Shown here: one piece after another, positions 24,054 to 35,924 of the stretch
Layout of the letters: every line of letters starts with the position of its first letter
Numbering within the stretch: position 1 is the stretch's first letter
Assembly (NCBI GenBank): GCA_024529925.1
Contig: JAFEUB010000065.1
Location: forward strand, 2,356,001-2,420,000
Direction: 5' to 3'
DNA length: 64,000 nucleotides
Source: Ophthalmolycus amberensis
Lineage: Eukaryota; Chordata; Actinopteri; Perciformes; Zoarcidae
Notes under the pieces: generated by a model
What the model was told of the DNA's origin: nothing
The model's database searches: none
The model's input: the letters and a program-made list of their open reading frames with translations, nothing else
Translations under genes and position numbers: made by a program

Positions 24054-26608
24054 CGCCTATTGACCATGAAGCAGTTGCTCACCCTGAGAATTTGAAAAGC
24101 TCTGTTGTATCAGTCCACTGGGAAACCCCTGTTCACTAAGCTGGTACGATGCATGCAGTCTACAACTCAATTAAATAAACTAATACTGTCAGCGCTACCT
24201 TTCATCACCTTTTTTTTTTAAAGTAATGTCAAAGTAGCTATTTGTCATATACAAGTCAAAAGAAGAAAGCCATTAAACAGCATGGTATCAACAAACCAGA
24301 GAAAGTAGATAATATACCCTTCAGAAGAAGTATACTCGTACTAATTCAACAGTTGAAATAAACAAAGAGCTTATCTCAATGACTACTGCCCATGCGATAA
24401 CGTATCGCTGATAAGCGAGAGGCAAAAAGTGTAGACGGATATGTTTCTTCGGGGTTGAGGTGAGCTTGATAATGAATAAGGCCTGACTTGCCCTGGGAAT
24501 CAGGCTAATGAGTTGCCGTTGGTGCAGACGGCCTAAAATTAGCCCGAAGGCGGTGGTTCTCTCCTAAATGTCTACAGAGAGGGCTAATAAGGACAGGACA
24601 GTGCAGGGACAAGAAGTTAACTGTTTCTGGTAAACGCAAAGACCAGGGCTGATCCACAAAATAACTTTTTCTGTGAGTAATAAACGTTTTTTACCGTTAT
24701 TTGCCCGGGGCAGGTTACTTCAGTACATTCCCCGTCTCTCCACACCAGTGTATTTCACCTCCCTGATTCACTTACAGATGCTCATCATACCTGGGAAGTG
24801 GCCAGGGCTTTCGGTCTACTTAGTGGCGGCCAGCCAGTGCTGGAATTGTGTCTTTCTTAGCCTTTCAATTTCCCTATGAGGCAGGGGTGCTTGTTTTCTC
24901 CTAAGATAATCTAAATCAGATTCGCATTTTATCCAGATTCAGCGTATTATGCAATGAATGGCCTAATAACGGTGAATCACCGTGACTGCTCGTTCCACCA
25001 CACTTGTTTTCACAAATTGCATTTTATTTATTTTGTCTCTTTCCCAGATGCTGCAGGGGTCACACACTTGGGACTATTTATCCCTGGGAAACGATTTATG
25101 GGAAGCTGAGCGATGAGGATCTATTGGTTCTTATATCAAAGCAAAATAGGACCAATGGTGTGTGTTTTAAGGATTACACGGTGCGGACTCCATGGGATAT
25201 GTTTAGTACCTCTGGACGAGCCAAAAAAGATGTTGGCAAGCTAATGCTGGTTTGATTCACTGAGAATAGGAGACGTGTGAAGGGAAAGCGACGAGCGCCA
25301 GAGAGGGGATTTGAACAACGGCCCAGGGACCTGCTGTTGGAAGACACCACTGCATCAGCCTTGTTTGAAAACACTACATCTCATGTGATAGCTTAGACAC
25401 ACGCCAGTCTAACTAAATATGATCTCTTCTTAATATCCGTAATACTCTGTGCTTCAGCAAAAAAGCTGCAGGCAAACAATTAGAACAGAAGGAGTGGGCT
25501 GTGGGTCATCGTGGTAAGCTGCCGTTGCTTTCTGATTATGTTTGACTGAAACGGGAAGTATTTCAAGAGGGATCAGTGAATGAGACCCTTAATCCACTAT
25601 CCACGTTTGCCAATACTTGTATTATCCAAACATACCTCGTCCTTCAGTAACACAACATGTTGGATGGAATCTCATGAAGCTATCTCTGCTCACTACAACA
25701 GGATTAAGTGGGAGACTGACAAAGTCAACTTTTGTTTTCAGTAAATGAGCGTTCGGCCGTCTTAGCGTAGGTTACCCATGGTCAAGATTAGGAGTTAAAA
25801 AAAAGAAGCTTTAAAACACATCATTAGATGTTTCCTGCACTTGCCACCTGATGTCTACACCTTTACTTGCTATAATACGACACTATGTGACTGTCAATGC
25901 ACTTCTACTGAGAACATTATGCTCTTTTCACAACTTCTCACTGTCTCTTTTTTTATCCCGCTCTTTATCTCTTTCTCTCTCTCTCTCTCTCTCTCTTGTG
26001 CACAAACACGCACATGCTCACATCGTGCAAACAGTACAATCTGCAGTGTATCAGGGCAGTTATCTTACTGTTGTTCAGTGCTCTTACAATGTTTACAGTC
26101 AATTAAAAGATGAATCAATTGAAAAGCAGCCAGATATACAGCAGCAGTAGCCGCATATCCCTGCTGAGGTGCATCTGCATCGATGGATTGGCGTGTGTAT
26201 TTGTGTGTGCTTGAGCACCTTGTGTGCACAGCAATAAGTGAGTGTGTGTGTGGCTCATGTTCCGAGTAGACAAACTACGCTGCAATAAAGTAACAAGGAG
26301 GGAGAAATTGCAGCACGTCAGCACTGAAATGTCAGCAATCAGCTCCCTGTGTTCGGGATAATTGAACAACAGCAGACCTTTTCAAGTGTCCAGACCTCCA
26401 GGCAAACTATTTTTTTGAGATGTTGACGTGAAACAAACTCTTAATAATCTTTTCGTGGAGTTCTCAGCAGGTCAACAGACCCAGCAACGACTAGGTAGAT
26501 GCACCTGGACTTTTTTTTATTCACGGCTGACCCTAATTCATGCATGTATTATCCAGATTGGATTGGTTGTCAGGCCTGTACCACATGCTAGTATTCTACT
26601 GAAAGTCT
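24054..26608. other. Non-coding, no gene seen
   Basis: Open frames are below 100 codons and driven by a CT tract near 25973-25997. No motif or consistent splice-site pair was recognised. Confidence 0.4.
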
Positions 26609-27000
26609 TCAAATGGTTCAGAACGCTGCAGGTAGAATCTTCACTGAAACTATATTACAACAGTATTAGCTTCCCAGTATTAGCGTCCCTTTATTGGCTC
26701 CCCACCCATGTCAGATCAGACTTTATGGTGCTCTTGATGACCTACAGCGCAAAACTGTAAATGGGCACGACCCCCTTCCTACCTGCCCGATCTCCTTAAA
26801 CCATATATTCCAATCAGGACTCTCCGCAGGCCACAGGGCCTTTTCCTATCGTGCTCCCTTGGTGCCTAAACTCCCTACAGACATCAGGCAGACATCCTTC
26901 TCTCTCTCTCCTGGCTGTGGCTCAGGTTATAGTATCTCTTTGGCGACACCTGGAAACTGCTTGACATCCTCCTGGATCCAATTTTTCAATATATGTCCAC
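26609..27000 (+). mobile_element. Degraded L2-like LINE, 3' reverse-transcriptase tail
   Basis: Fragments of the conserved end of an L2-clade ORF2 can be read across several frames: ATGGTTCAGAACGCTGCAG (MVQNAAG), SLYWLPTHVRSDF, NGHDPLP and RAFSYRAPL...LPTDIR. These correspond to the QLIQNAAAR, SLHWLPV.RIDFK and ALNGL segments intact in the copy at 43 kb. Frameshifts and stops show an old, inactive insertion. Confidence 0.7.
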
Positions 27001-27079
27001 GTCCTATTTGCCATTTGGATGGTCTATACTGTAATTTTATTATGTTGGTTAATCCGTACACACGACATGCAGTATAATA

Positions 27080-28521
27080 TAATAAAGGTTTTTTTTGGGG
27101 AGGAAAGCTTTTCCTTAGTGGAAACGAGGGTCTAGGGACAGAGGGTGTAGAGTCCTGTACAGATTTGTGATATTAGACTTAAATTATTAGACTTGTATTG
27201 CGTTGACCCTGCACTCTCCTCCTCTCCATATCTACTGTATGTTTACCCATCCATACACTCAGATAGACACACCTCTCATAAAATAAGCGATAAGACCTAA
27301 AGTTCAGCTACAGTTTAAGCACTTGTTCTGGGACCAAGTTTCTTAGAATGTAGACTAAATATTAAATACAAATGTTATCTGTCTTTATGCAAAGTTCTCT
27401 GCCTGTAGACCAATACATCAATCAACTTTTTGTCCTCTAAAGTATCCTCCTCATGTATCTATAGGCCTACTTGTATCAAAGTTCTTGAAAATACCTGCAC
27501 ACTATATTTCTGTCTAAAGGTCTTGGCTCCTATACATTTAGATTTGTTGTGTGGTTTGAGGGAAATAGTACTTTAAGTGGTGAAATCGGGGACAGAAGCG
27601 AATTTAACATTTTAATATAAAACTGAATGTAGTAGTCTTCTTAGTGGGGAAATCCATATTTTAAATGACAATCAAATGTAGCTCAGAGGCAGGCCTCGTT
27701 GTTCTTCTGTATGTTCAAGTGGGCTGCTGTAAATGAGAATTCATTAAACTTTGAAAAATAATTGGGCGAATGAATGAGTCAAATACAGTGAAAGATAATT
27801 ACAAAATTATAAACATTTGCTGCATCAGCAAGGAGGAGGATGGAAACCAGATTAAATCACCAACACCTGCATGCCACATCAGTGTCAATAAATAGATGTG
27901 ACGAACAGGAAAGTGTGTAACTCTTGGCTGGCAACAATACACAGTGAACTGTCTCTTTCAAGTTAGTAATCAGAGAAAAGATTCTTAGTTCAAATGTTCT
28001 GTTTATAATTTAAATTACTTAATTAATTATCATTATCTTGAAAGCACCCGTGTGTTTAAAGTTAAACTCAGACACAGCAAAGCATAACTGTAACATCCTA
28101 ATAATTGATATTTGTCTCATAAACATTGTTTCTATCTTTCTGTCTTCTGTCTGTTAAAACTTTTAAAAGAATCGATGTAACCTGCTCACCTGTGCCGGGC
28201 TCCTCGCCTCCCTTCCTCCCAGCCAGGTGCCGCAGTGAGTGCTGGTGGCTCTCATGTCACGGCTGAAAAGAGGAATAGAAAAAAAAAAAAACCCTGCTGC
28301 GTACCCTGGGAGTCCGATCTGCACGAGCACCAAATGAGTGACACTCGACGACAGTCCGCCTCGTGCCATTGAGATGGAGAGGGGGAGTGAGAGAGAGACT
28401 GAGAGAGAGGTGATCGATGCTGCCATCGTGTGGCAGTTAGTTAAGTTTGACAGCCTGAAACTGCTGCTTCCAAGAAAATAAATAAGTGCCAGTAGTTGAC
28501 CTACTCACCATATGCATTATG
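27080..28521. other. Non-coding; possible 5' untranslated exon near 28.2-28.4 kb
   Basis: Mostly featureless AT-rich DNA. On the minus strand a strong donor (GGCACAG|GTGAGC, exon edge at 28190) ends a GC-richer block reaching about 28420. This could be an untranslated first exon, with htr4 the nearest downstream gene on that strand. The link is a guess. Confidence 0.25.
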
Positions 28522-31352
28522 CAGTGGTGTATAAAGTACTCAAAAGCCATACTTGAGTAAAAGGAAAGATACCTTACTGGAAAATGACTCCAGTAAAAGT
28601 AAAAGTCACCTATTAGAATACTACTTGAGTAAAAGTCTTAAAGTATCTGATATTTATTGTACTTAAGTGTCAAAAGTAATTTTCTGATATTAAATGTACT
28701 TAAGTATTGAAAGTAAAAGTACAAGTAAATGCTGTTAATAAAAAAGCAAAGCGTCAGAATTTTGAGAATTATGAAGTTTATTCTTTTAAGTGCTGTGGCC
28801 ACCATGACCAAGGACATGGAGCTGTGTTGACAATAATTGGGTTGGCTGTGATCCATTCAGGAGCAACAATGTTCAACATAATACATTGTACATAAGTATA
28901 CTTTTGCATCTACTATGAACTTATCATCATAATTCTCCGAAAAGCAATATGACACTATGAAGGAGTTGTAACAGTGTGTTTATAAGGCAAGGCAAGTTTA
29001 TTTGTACAGCACATTTCAACAACAAGGTAATTCAAAGTGCTTCACATAAAATCATTAAAAGCATCAAAACATAAGGCAAAAGAAAAGGAGTATTAAAAAC
29101 AATTAAGAACATTCATTGAAACAATAAAAACAGTCATTAAAACATTAGAAAACAGTGTAAGAAATAAAATGCAGTAGTAAAATGCAGAAATGCAGGAAAT
29201 TTCTATATTAATTGAATGTGGTTCAATTAAAGGCAGCAGCAAACAGAAAAGTCTTCAATCTTGATTTAAATGAGCTGAGGGTCTCAGCAGACCTGCAGCT
29301 TTCTGGGACTTTGTTCCAGATATGTGGAGCAGAAAAACTGAACGCTGCTTCTCCATGTTTAGTTCTGACTCTGGGAACAGAAAGTAGACCGGTCCCAGAC
29401 GACCTGAGGGGTCGGGATGGTTCATAAGGTAGCAGCAGATCAGAGATGTATTTTGGCCCGAAGCCATTCAGTGCTTTGTAAACCAACAGCAGGATTTTAA
29501 AGTCAATTCTTTGTTGGACAGGAAGCCAGTGCAAAGACATCAGAACTGGGGTGATGTGATCCACCCTCCTGGTCTTAGTGAGGACTCGAGCTGCAGCGTT
29601 CTGACGGACTTTTTACAGAGACCTGTAAACACACCGTTACAGTAGTCAGTCTGCTGAAGATAAATGCATGGACAAGTTTTTCCAAATCCTGTTGAGACAT
29701 AAGTCCTCTAATCCTTGATATATTCTTCAGGTGATAGTAGGCTATTTTAGTGATTTAGTTTTTGTCATTCAATTGCGTGCTGTAGCAAAATAGTGAAACT
29801 GTTCAGAAATGTCTCACAGAAATCCTTTTCACAATTGCTGGATCCACAAAAAAAAGTATATCTTGTTTCTTCTTTGGCATGTTGCCTACATTTTCACCGA
29901 AATATATTGAACTCTTGAAGTTCTCAAGACATCCTGCAAACAAACAGCACTGAAAACATATGGAAAACATTCTTTGTTGAACACAGTAAATAGTACACAT
30001 GCCGTTGGACTAAAATGTACATACATGTGGAATCTGCTGTGTGATGTTTATATACCCTTTGTCTCCGAATGTATTTTACTGCCTCCTTCTACTCTTATAT
30101 CAGAGTCTATCAGTCGGCTCCTTGTACAACTCGTTACCATGGCTGACACCATATTGTACGCTGTTTGATAACAAAGAGAGTTATAGTAAGAAAAGTACTA
30201 ATTTTGCAAAAACATGATCCCTGTCAGTGTTTTACTATGATATATGGATATTACAAATGTATATGTTTGGATTATTCCTGCTGCAGATGTTTCAGGTGGA
30301 GCTCATTTTAACTCCTTTATACTCTGCTCTTCAGTAGGAAGGGTTTGGAAATTGTAATGTGCAAAGGAACTAGTAACTAAAGCTGCCAGACAATTGTAGT
30401 GGAGTTAAAAGTAAAACATTTCCCTCTGAGATGTAGTAGAGTAGAAGTACAAAGTTAAATAAAATATAAATACTCAAGTAAAGTACCTTGACGTTGTACT
30501 TGAGTACAGCACTTAAGCAAATATACTTAGTTACATTCCACCACTGATCATAATATTTACTATTACCACTCACCGCTTATCAAATTTACTGCTTTTTATA
30601 AAGAGGTGGAATAATGATGCGCAGGATTGAGTTCAGTCTATTGGTCCAGCCCTCCAGAACAGTCCCTGTTTCTCATGTGGCCCCTTGGGAAAAATAATTG
30701 CCCACCCCTGGACTAGAGGATGTAGAGGGCCAATGCATAATATTATGTTCAGCAAAAAATATCCACTTGATGCATCAGGTCAGTGTTTTGAGAAAGGACA
30801 CCTGCCTTGTAAACTCCTAGTGGGCCTGATTTGAACACAATAGGACAAAGGTTTTGCTCAAGCTGAATCTGCAATCGGGCGACTGCTACCATCATAACTC
30901 CATCTGATCATCCACAAAATGACTCAAATATCAAAACATGATCCATACTAAAGCAGCACCGAAAGTAACAACCCAGTCATTACTTGAAACTGAAAAATGT
31001 CCTGTTCATCTTCAAAAGACAATTATATTAGAATGTAAAGAAGTTACATTGTATTAGAATGTAACTAGGACCACTGATTCGCCAAACCTGCTTGCTTGCA
31101 GTCTGTGTTCCACCACAGTCCCCGACGCTGGTCTCATGATTCATTTTTTTTCTAAAGATAGATTTGATTTTGTAGCGAGGAAGGTTTCAGGGGAAATGTA
31201 TCGGAGTAAAAGTATCAGTTTTCTTTGCAAAATGTAGTGAAGTAAAAGTAAAAGTCAACAGAAATATAAGTCGTAAAGTAAAATACAGATATCCAAAAAA
31301 ACAACTTAAGTACAGTAACGAAGTATTTCTACTTCGTTACTATACACCACTG
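28522..31352. mobile_element. hAT-like non-autonomous element with nested insertions
   Basis: The left edge CAGTGGTGTATAAAGTACTC and right edge GTTACTATACACCACTG are inverted repeats, flanked by similar 8-9 base words (TGCATTATG and TGCATATG) that look like a slightly diverged target duplication. Stretches of 'AGTAAAAGTAAAAGT' and 'ACTTGAGTAAAA' near both ends are typical of abundant fish hAT-type elements. A second internal end, ACATTCCACCACTG near 30540, suggests two related elements nested together. An L2 LINE is inserted inside. Confidence 0.6.
28985..29775 (-). mobile_element. L2-like LINE, 5'-truncated, minus strand
   Basis: The 3' end of an L2-clade element inserted in the hAT-like repeat. 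The minus-strand frame at 29564-29223 encodes the ORF2 tail (DHITPVLMSLHWLPVQQRID, ALNGFGPKYISDLL, ending FLFAAAFN) and differs from the plus-strand copy at 43 kb at about one residue in 112. A deletion of about 20 bases near 29610 breaks the frame further upstream. The tail carries the TTGCC-type terminal repeat (GGCAAGGCAAG on the plus strand at 28985). Confidence 0.85.
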
Positions 31353-32840
31353 TGCATATGTTGGGGTGTCAGCCGGTATCAGAAAATCAGAATTTCTACA
31401 GTGAATAAAAGATAGGATATATTGCTGATGTTAATGTTCATGCTGATGGCTTATATATGTCCACCACATCAATGTAATAAGTGCGCCGGAAGAACAGGGT
31501 CGAAGGAGCCATTGCACTTTGGACGACATGTTATTTAAATAAGGGCTTTTTAAGTGTTGGCACTGGGAAGCTAATTTACCTAAAAAAACTGACTTACTAA
31601 ATTCTCGATCCCAATGTAAGTTTATGGGGGGGGGGGGGGAGTATTTTGGGGGCCAACGGCATCAAACGCAGAAGTTGTAATTCCACGGTTTGGCCCCTAT
31701 GGAAATTGGCTTCAAAGCCTGTGGCTCTTCCTGGTGTTTTGCTTTCTGCTCCGGTACTGCCTTGCTAACGAGAGTGGGTGGAGAAAACAACTTGAAATTA
31801 AAGCTGCGAGCAGCATTGATCGGGCCCTCGCAACTTCACGCACGTCGAGGGTACTAGCAGGACTCTGACCATGCATTTCTGTGACCGTCATACACTGCGT
31901 GCATGAGTTAAACGGTATTTCCTGGTACTGGCAGGACTCTGGGTGACGCGGCCATGAATTTATGTGACCATCATACACTGCGTGCACGAGTTAGATGATA
32001 TTTCCTGCGTCGACCAATCAAACGACACCTGAACGCAGCACTGCTCTTGAACATGCTTTAACTCAGGAGACGGTTGTTTTCTGCTAATAATCAGACGTGA
32101 ATGAAAGACGTTTACAGCATTAAACGTCCCGTCAAATCATTCGTGAATCTTTGTCAGACCTTACCAGCAGTGTGTCGAGAGCATCGATCAGAGTGAGCGA
32201 GAAACTGTTGAGCAAAGACGGAGGAACAATTCATTATTTTTGTCTGTTTATTTGAGAAAATATTAATATCATCAGCAAAATATAACAAGACGTTACACAA
32301 GAACAGGATTTGACGAATTGAGAGAAATTTAAGTTTAAAAGCCAAAATCTAAACAAAAATACATTTAAACAAAATGCATATAAAGGGGGTGAAGTAAAAA
32401 TATAACTTCATGAGTTAATTCTGTGTATTAATACACTAATAAGGAAATGTTCAAGTGTTTGGATTTCTGAAAGAAACGACATCAAACTTATCAAATTATA
32501 AAAACTTCAAAATAGATTTTCTCGTCACACAAGAATCTAAGTGTGAAGAAAAAGATTAATAATAATAATAAACTTCATTCATAGAGAGCTTTTCATACAA
32601 GAGACGTCTCTCAGAGAGTTTTTTAATGAAAAATAAAAATTCAACACATTTAAACAACAGCAAATAGACAATGAAACGACACTCGATGATTAAATATATA
32701 CGTGAAAGGAGGTGAAAAAAAACATTAAGAATATAAAAAATGAGAGAAGTAGTAAAACAAGTTACATTAATTACAAGTTAAATGAAATAAATCGACCTGT
32801 GACGTTCATACATCAACACACTGCAGTACCTTCTTTAACT
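31353..32840. other. Non-coding; teleost repeat fragments
   Basis: A run of about 16 G lies near 31627. AAATTAAAGCTGCGAGCAGC at about 31795, with GGGCCCTCGCA after it, is a well-known kind of dispersed fish repeat. 'TTCATTCATAGAGAGCTTTTC' near 32575 resembles another. A duplicated block repeats TACACTGCGTGCA at 31891 and 31973. No further edem2 exon was found here. Confidence 0.45.
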
Positions 32841-33182
32841 TTAGCAGTTTTGGGGTATTGTTGTACCAAAACCCGATGATGAACAGGTGTCCTGTCCGTC
32901 ACAGGTGAGTGGGCGGAGCTCGTCGTAGGGGAAAGCGTGGTCAAGGTAGCTGTTGTAGGCGTGGTAGAACATGGATTTGACGCGCTGTCTGAAGAATGAA
33001 GCAGGTTAATGCCTCACCATGTCCTCACTACTCCGTGTCTAGTTGGATGCAGAGTTGTCAAATAGAAACGATCTCCGTCCACACGGGAGTTTCAACATTA
33101 TTCTAAAGTTGATCTGCATCCACACGGCAGCCTTCGAAGGCGGACACACATAGACTCACAGACACACCCGCACATGCACATA

Positions 33183-33184
<2 letters not shown>

Positions 33185-33270
<86 letters not shown>
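33185..33270. repeat. CT microsatellite
   Basis: A pure (CT)n tract of about 86 bases inside the edem2-like intron. Confidence 0.95.
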
Positions 33271-33278
<8 letters not shown>

Positions 33279-33344
33279 TCAACTTTACTTTAAAATCAAC
33301 ACTTACACGTAAACGTTTACTAGATTATGGTCGATTAACGTTAG

Positions 33345-33950
33345 CTCCGCCATTGGGGTATTCCTTCATGAGATACGGCATCAGGGGATAAGCTGGGTCA
33401 CCCAGCAGAGAAACAGGGACATCATCTTCGCCCTCTATCAATTCTTTAGGGCATTTGCTCCATCTTTTAGGGCACAACATCATGCAACATTAGCGTCTAA
33501 GCTAATTTTAAAACCGGCGCTCCATGTACGGCTGATAGCAGTCTCTGGACTCGGGAATTGTCGCTCATCGCTCGAAGAATAGCTCGCCTCCTCCGCCTGT
33601 AGGCAATAGCAGCATTGTAAAATGACGAATTTAACTCCACAATACCTGCTAGTACAGACAACAAAGCAAGCAAGGCTTGCCATTCGTATCCATGTTGAAA
33701 TGAATCGCTGCTGGTCGCCCGGCTGTTTGTTTTCTTCCGGGTACGGGTCACGTGATAGTGAGTGTGACGAATCAGGGACGGAGACAGTCATGGCTGGTAA
33801 TAACCAATCCAGTAGCGAGCACGGGTGTGGGCTCATTTTTTCTAACACACATCCGTGTCCTGACCGTCTACACTCAACCAAAACCCCGGAGTTTTCAAAT
33901 ACCTCCAACCTCTGCGGAGTTTTCAGGCTCCTCCGTTTAGGGTGCTCCAA
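33345..33950 (-). mobile_element. PIF/Harbinger transposase remnant
   Basis: On the minus strand, 33480-33345 encodes LPKELI-like residues then GEDDVPVSLLGDPAYPLMPY and LMKEYPN. This matches the 'GD.AYPL.PWLM..Y' block of HARBI1-type DDE transposases. Upstream frames to about 33950 hold an arginine-rich stretch (AIAYRRRRRAILRAMSDN) that may be the transposase N-terminus. The frame breaks between the pieces and the C-terminal catalytic part is missing, so it is inactive. Flanking 33840-34020 has CTCCGG/CCGGAG motifs that may be remains of the element's ends. Confidence 0.6.
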
Positions 33951-34091
33951 AACTCCGGCGTGGTGTGGCTGCTCAGTGTAAACGTAGCAAAGATGGAGTA
34001 AAACTGGAGTAGTGTGGCCTAGGCATCAGAGAGTTCAAGTTACACGAGACAACAGATGAAACCTGCAGGCGGGTTTATTTAGATGTATTTA

Positions 34092-34222
34092 TGCATACTT
34101 TTACTTAAAGACAGGTTTTAGTGGGTTATACTTGCATACTGTTACTTAAAGACAGGTTTTAGTGGGTTATACTTGCATACTTTTACTTAAAGACAGGTTT
34201 TAGTGGGTTATACTTGCATACT
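34092..34222 (+). repeat. 41-bp tandem repeat, about three copies
   Basis: A unit of about 41 bases containing TTACTTAAAGACAGGTTTTA and GTGGGTTATACTTGCATAC is repeated three times with one or two changes, just upstream on the minus strand of the edem2-like intron's Harbinger remnant. Confidence 0.85.
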
Positions 34223-35137
34223 TAAGTAAGGTTTTGAATGCAGTATTTGCACAGTGTGGTATTAGTACCTGTACTGCAGTAGAGGATCTGAGTACTTCTC
34301 TCTGGATGTGTTTGTTTACCTGACAGCAGCCATCTCCTCCTCACTGAACTGACGAGCCGTCGCATCGCTCAGCACCCAAACACACAGCGTCACAAACTCG
34401 GGAGCGCGCATGGAGACACGAGGACACCCGGGAGCGAGCCGCGGGTGAACGCAGATCCAGAAAATGAAATAAAACCCAAAAGAAGTGAACGAAACAGCAT
34501 CAGCACAGGTGGGTTTCTTCTGCTGTTGTGTTGCGTGTTAGCTACCCGGAAATGAACAATGTGCGCACGCGTCGTCCGGTGCGCTGACGAGGAACGTAAA
34601 CTGAGCTGCGTTCAAGGACACAGCAGGGTTTTTGTTGTTGTTGCAAAGTTAACGAATGTAAATATAATCTTAAAAATCAGCCGAACAAACGGAAAAGAAC
34701 CATGAGAGGATATTAAATAAAGGATAACAGAAGAGACACATTCGCCAAAAACTATTGTTCAGCTTGTTTGACGGTTTTTATTTAGTGTTTGTGCTGCGTT
34801 CAACAACAAACCGTTAAAAAACGTTCAACAAGTTCCAAGTTATTTAATTAATATACAACACAGCAATGCTATTATTAAAGCTAATAACGAAATCACATAG
34901 TAATGACTTTTAACAGTGTATTCAATCATTTCACAAATTGTTGGTTCATTTATATATTTTACACAATTTATTCGTGTGATTATTTAATTCATAATTTTAC
35001 ATCATGTATTTTGTTATTTTTTTATTATTTTATTTTATTCAATTAATGACCATAATTGGTCTTTCCCGACTTTAAAACGATAAAATAATAATAACGGCAA
35101 TGGATGAGCCGTTACGTGAAGGCACGTGAAGGCTGTG

Positions 35138-35147
35138 TACGTCATCA
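35138..35147 (+). promoter_or_regulatory. CRE-like site
   Basis: TACGTCATCA resembles the cAMP-response/ATF half-palindrome TGACGTCA. It lies 10 bases from the X-box and about 105 bases upstream of the inferred drc7 exon 1 donor. Confidence 0.4.
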
Positions 35148-35156
35148 CGTCTGCTT

Positions 35157-35170
35157 GTTACCATGGAGAC
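35157..35170 (+). promoter_or_regulatory. RFX X-box motif
   Basis: GTTACCATGGAGAC fits the imperfect palindrome bound by RFX factors (GTTNCC-AT-GGNAAC, one right-arm mismatch). RFX factors drive motile-cilium genes, and the motif sits about 80 bases upstream of the inferred drc7 first-exon donor, the usual place for a ciliary X-box. Confidence 0.6.
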
Positions 35171-35617
35171 GGAGTAGTGCACAACGCTCCTGACGTTAAA
35201 CACAAAAGATCCTCCAGATAAAACTAATAAAAGTACTTTCTGAAGGACTCGGTGAGTACAGCTTCAAGTAGTATATTTTAATATACATTTTAATATCGTT
35301 TTGATTTCTAACGGTGGTGGACGAAGTCTAAAAAATACCTAAAAGTCTATAATTCAATATGTTTACGTATACTAAAGTTACATGTAGAATCACCTAGCGA
35401 ACAATGTACTAACAGTATCCAAAGTAAAAGTACTCACAATGCAGAATGTCTCCGTTCACAGTTCGTGTACATTATTATGATATAATATTAATATGTTTTT
35501 GTCAACTTGGAACCAGTTTTAGATACTTTGTATACATATTGGTCCTAGTATTAAGTACCCAGTAAGTACTTTATTTATACCCCATATGTACTAAACTATT
35601 ACACAGTACTATGTAGG

Positions 35618-35618
<1 letters not shown>

Positions 35619-35676
<58 letters not shown>
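35619..35676. repeat. TA microsatellite
   Basis: A pure (TA)n tract of about 58 bases in the inferred first drc7 intron. Confidence 0.95.
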
Positions 35677-35679
<3 letters not shown>

Positions 35680-35924
35680 TTACTGAATATACCCCTTCAC
35701 CTGCTCTCTGGACCAGTGATATCACACCAAATATAAATGATTTGTGGTCTGAATTATTCACATATTTAGACTTATATATATATATATAAGTATAAATATA
35801 CTATATTGTGGCTCTTCTTGAGTTCTACAGGACCGATGTGATTCATCATGAGCTGCTAGTCGGGTTAATTGTTCCGTGTGTTTGTATAAACTTTACATTT
35901 CTCATTCATACACTTCTATTAAAG

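Larger units (their letters stand above)
32841..34411 (-). pseudogene. edem2: EDEM2-like gene fragment (ER degradation-enhancing mannosidase), first two exons only
   Basis: EDEM2 is an ER GH47-family protein that promotes mannose trimming and disposal of misfolded glycoproteins. Exon 1 (34411-34320) encodes a signal-peptide-like start, MRAPEFVTLCVWVL, then QFSEEEMAAV. A good donor (GTCAG|GTAAAC) joins in phase to an acceptor at 32989, giving QRVKSMFYHAYNSYLDHAF and DELRPLTCDG, a near match to the start of the EDEM2 mannosidase domain. After 'DGQDT' similarity ends: the expected WGSFSLTLID is replaced by an unrelated frame ending at TAA 32841-32843. No clear donor exists at the break and no later exon was recognised down to htr4. 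It may be a truncated gene or relic, a split gene whose remaining exons are distant, or an assembly artefact. The intron holds a Harbinger remnant. Confidence 0.7.
34412..35251. promoter_or_regulatory. Divergent promoter region between edem2-like exon 1 and drc7
   Basis: The edem2-like start codon (minus) and the inferred drc7 first exon (plus) face each other here. 34375-34640 is rich in CG dinucleotides (GGGAGCGCGC, GTGCGCACGCGTCGTCCGG), as expected of a constitutive promoter. 34640-35080 is AT-rich. Motifs cluster again at 35110-35170. A splice donor CTCG|GTGAGTA at 35251/35252 could end a non-coding drc7 exon. Confidence 0.5.

Noticed and set aside
33480..33950. 156-codon minus-strand frame as a host gene
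   Set aside because: It abuts a Harbinger DDE block and contains an Arg-rich stretch suited to a transposase N-terminus, so it is better explained as part of that remnant.
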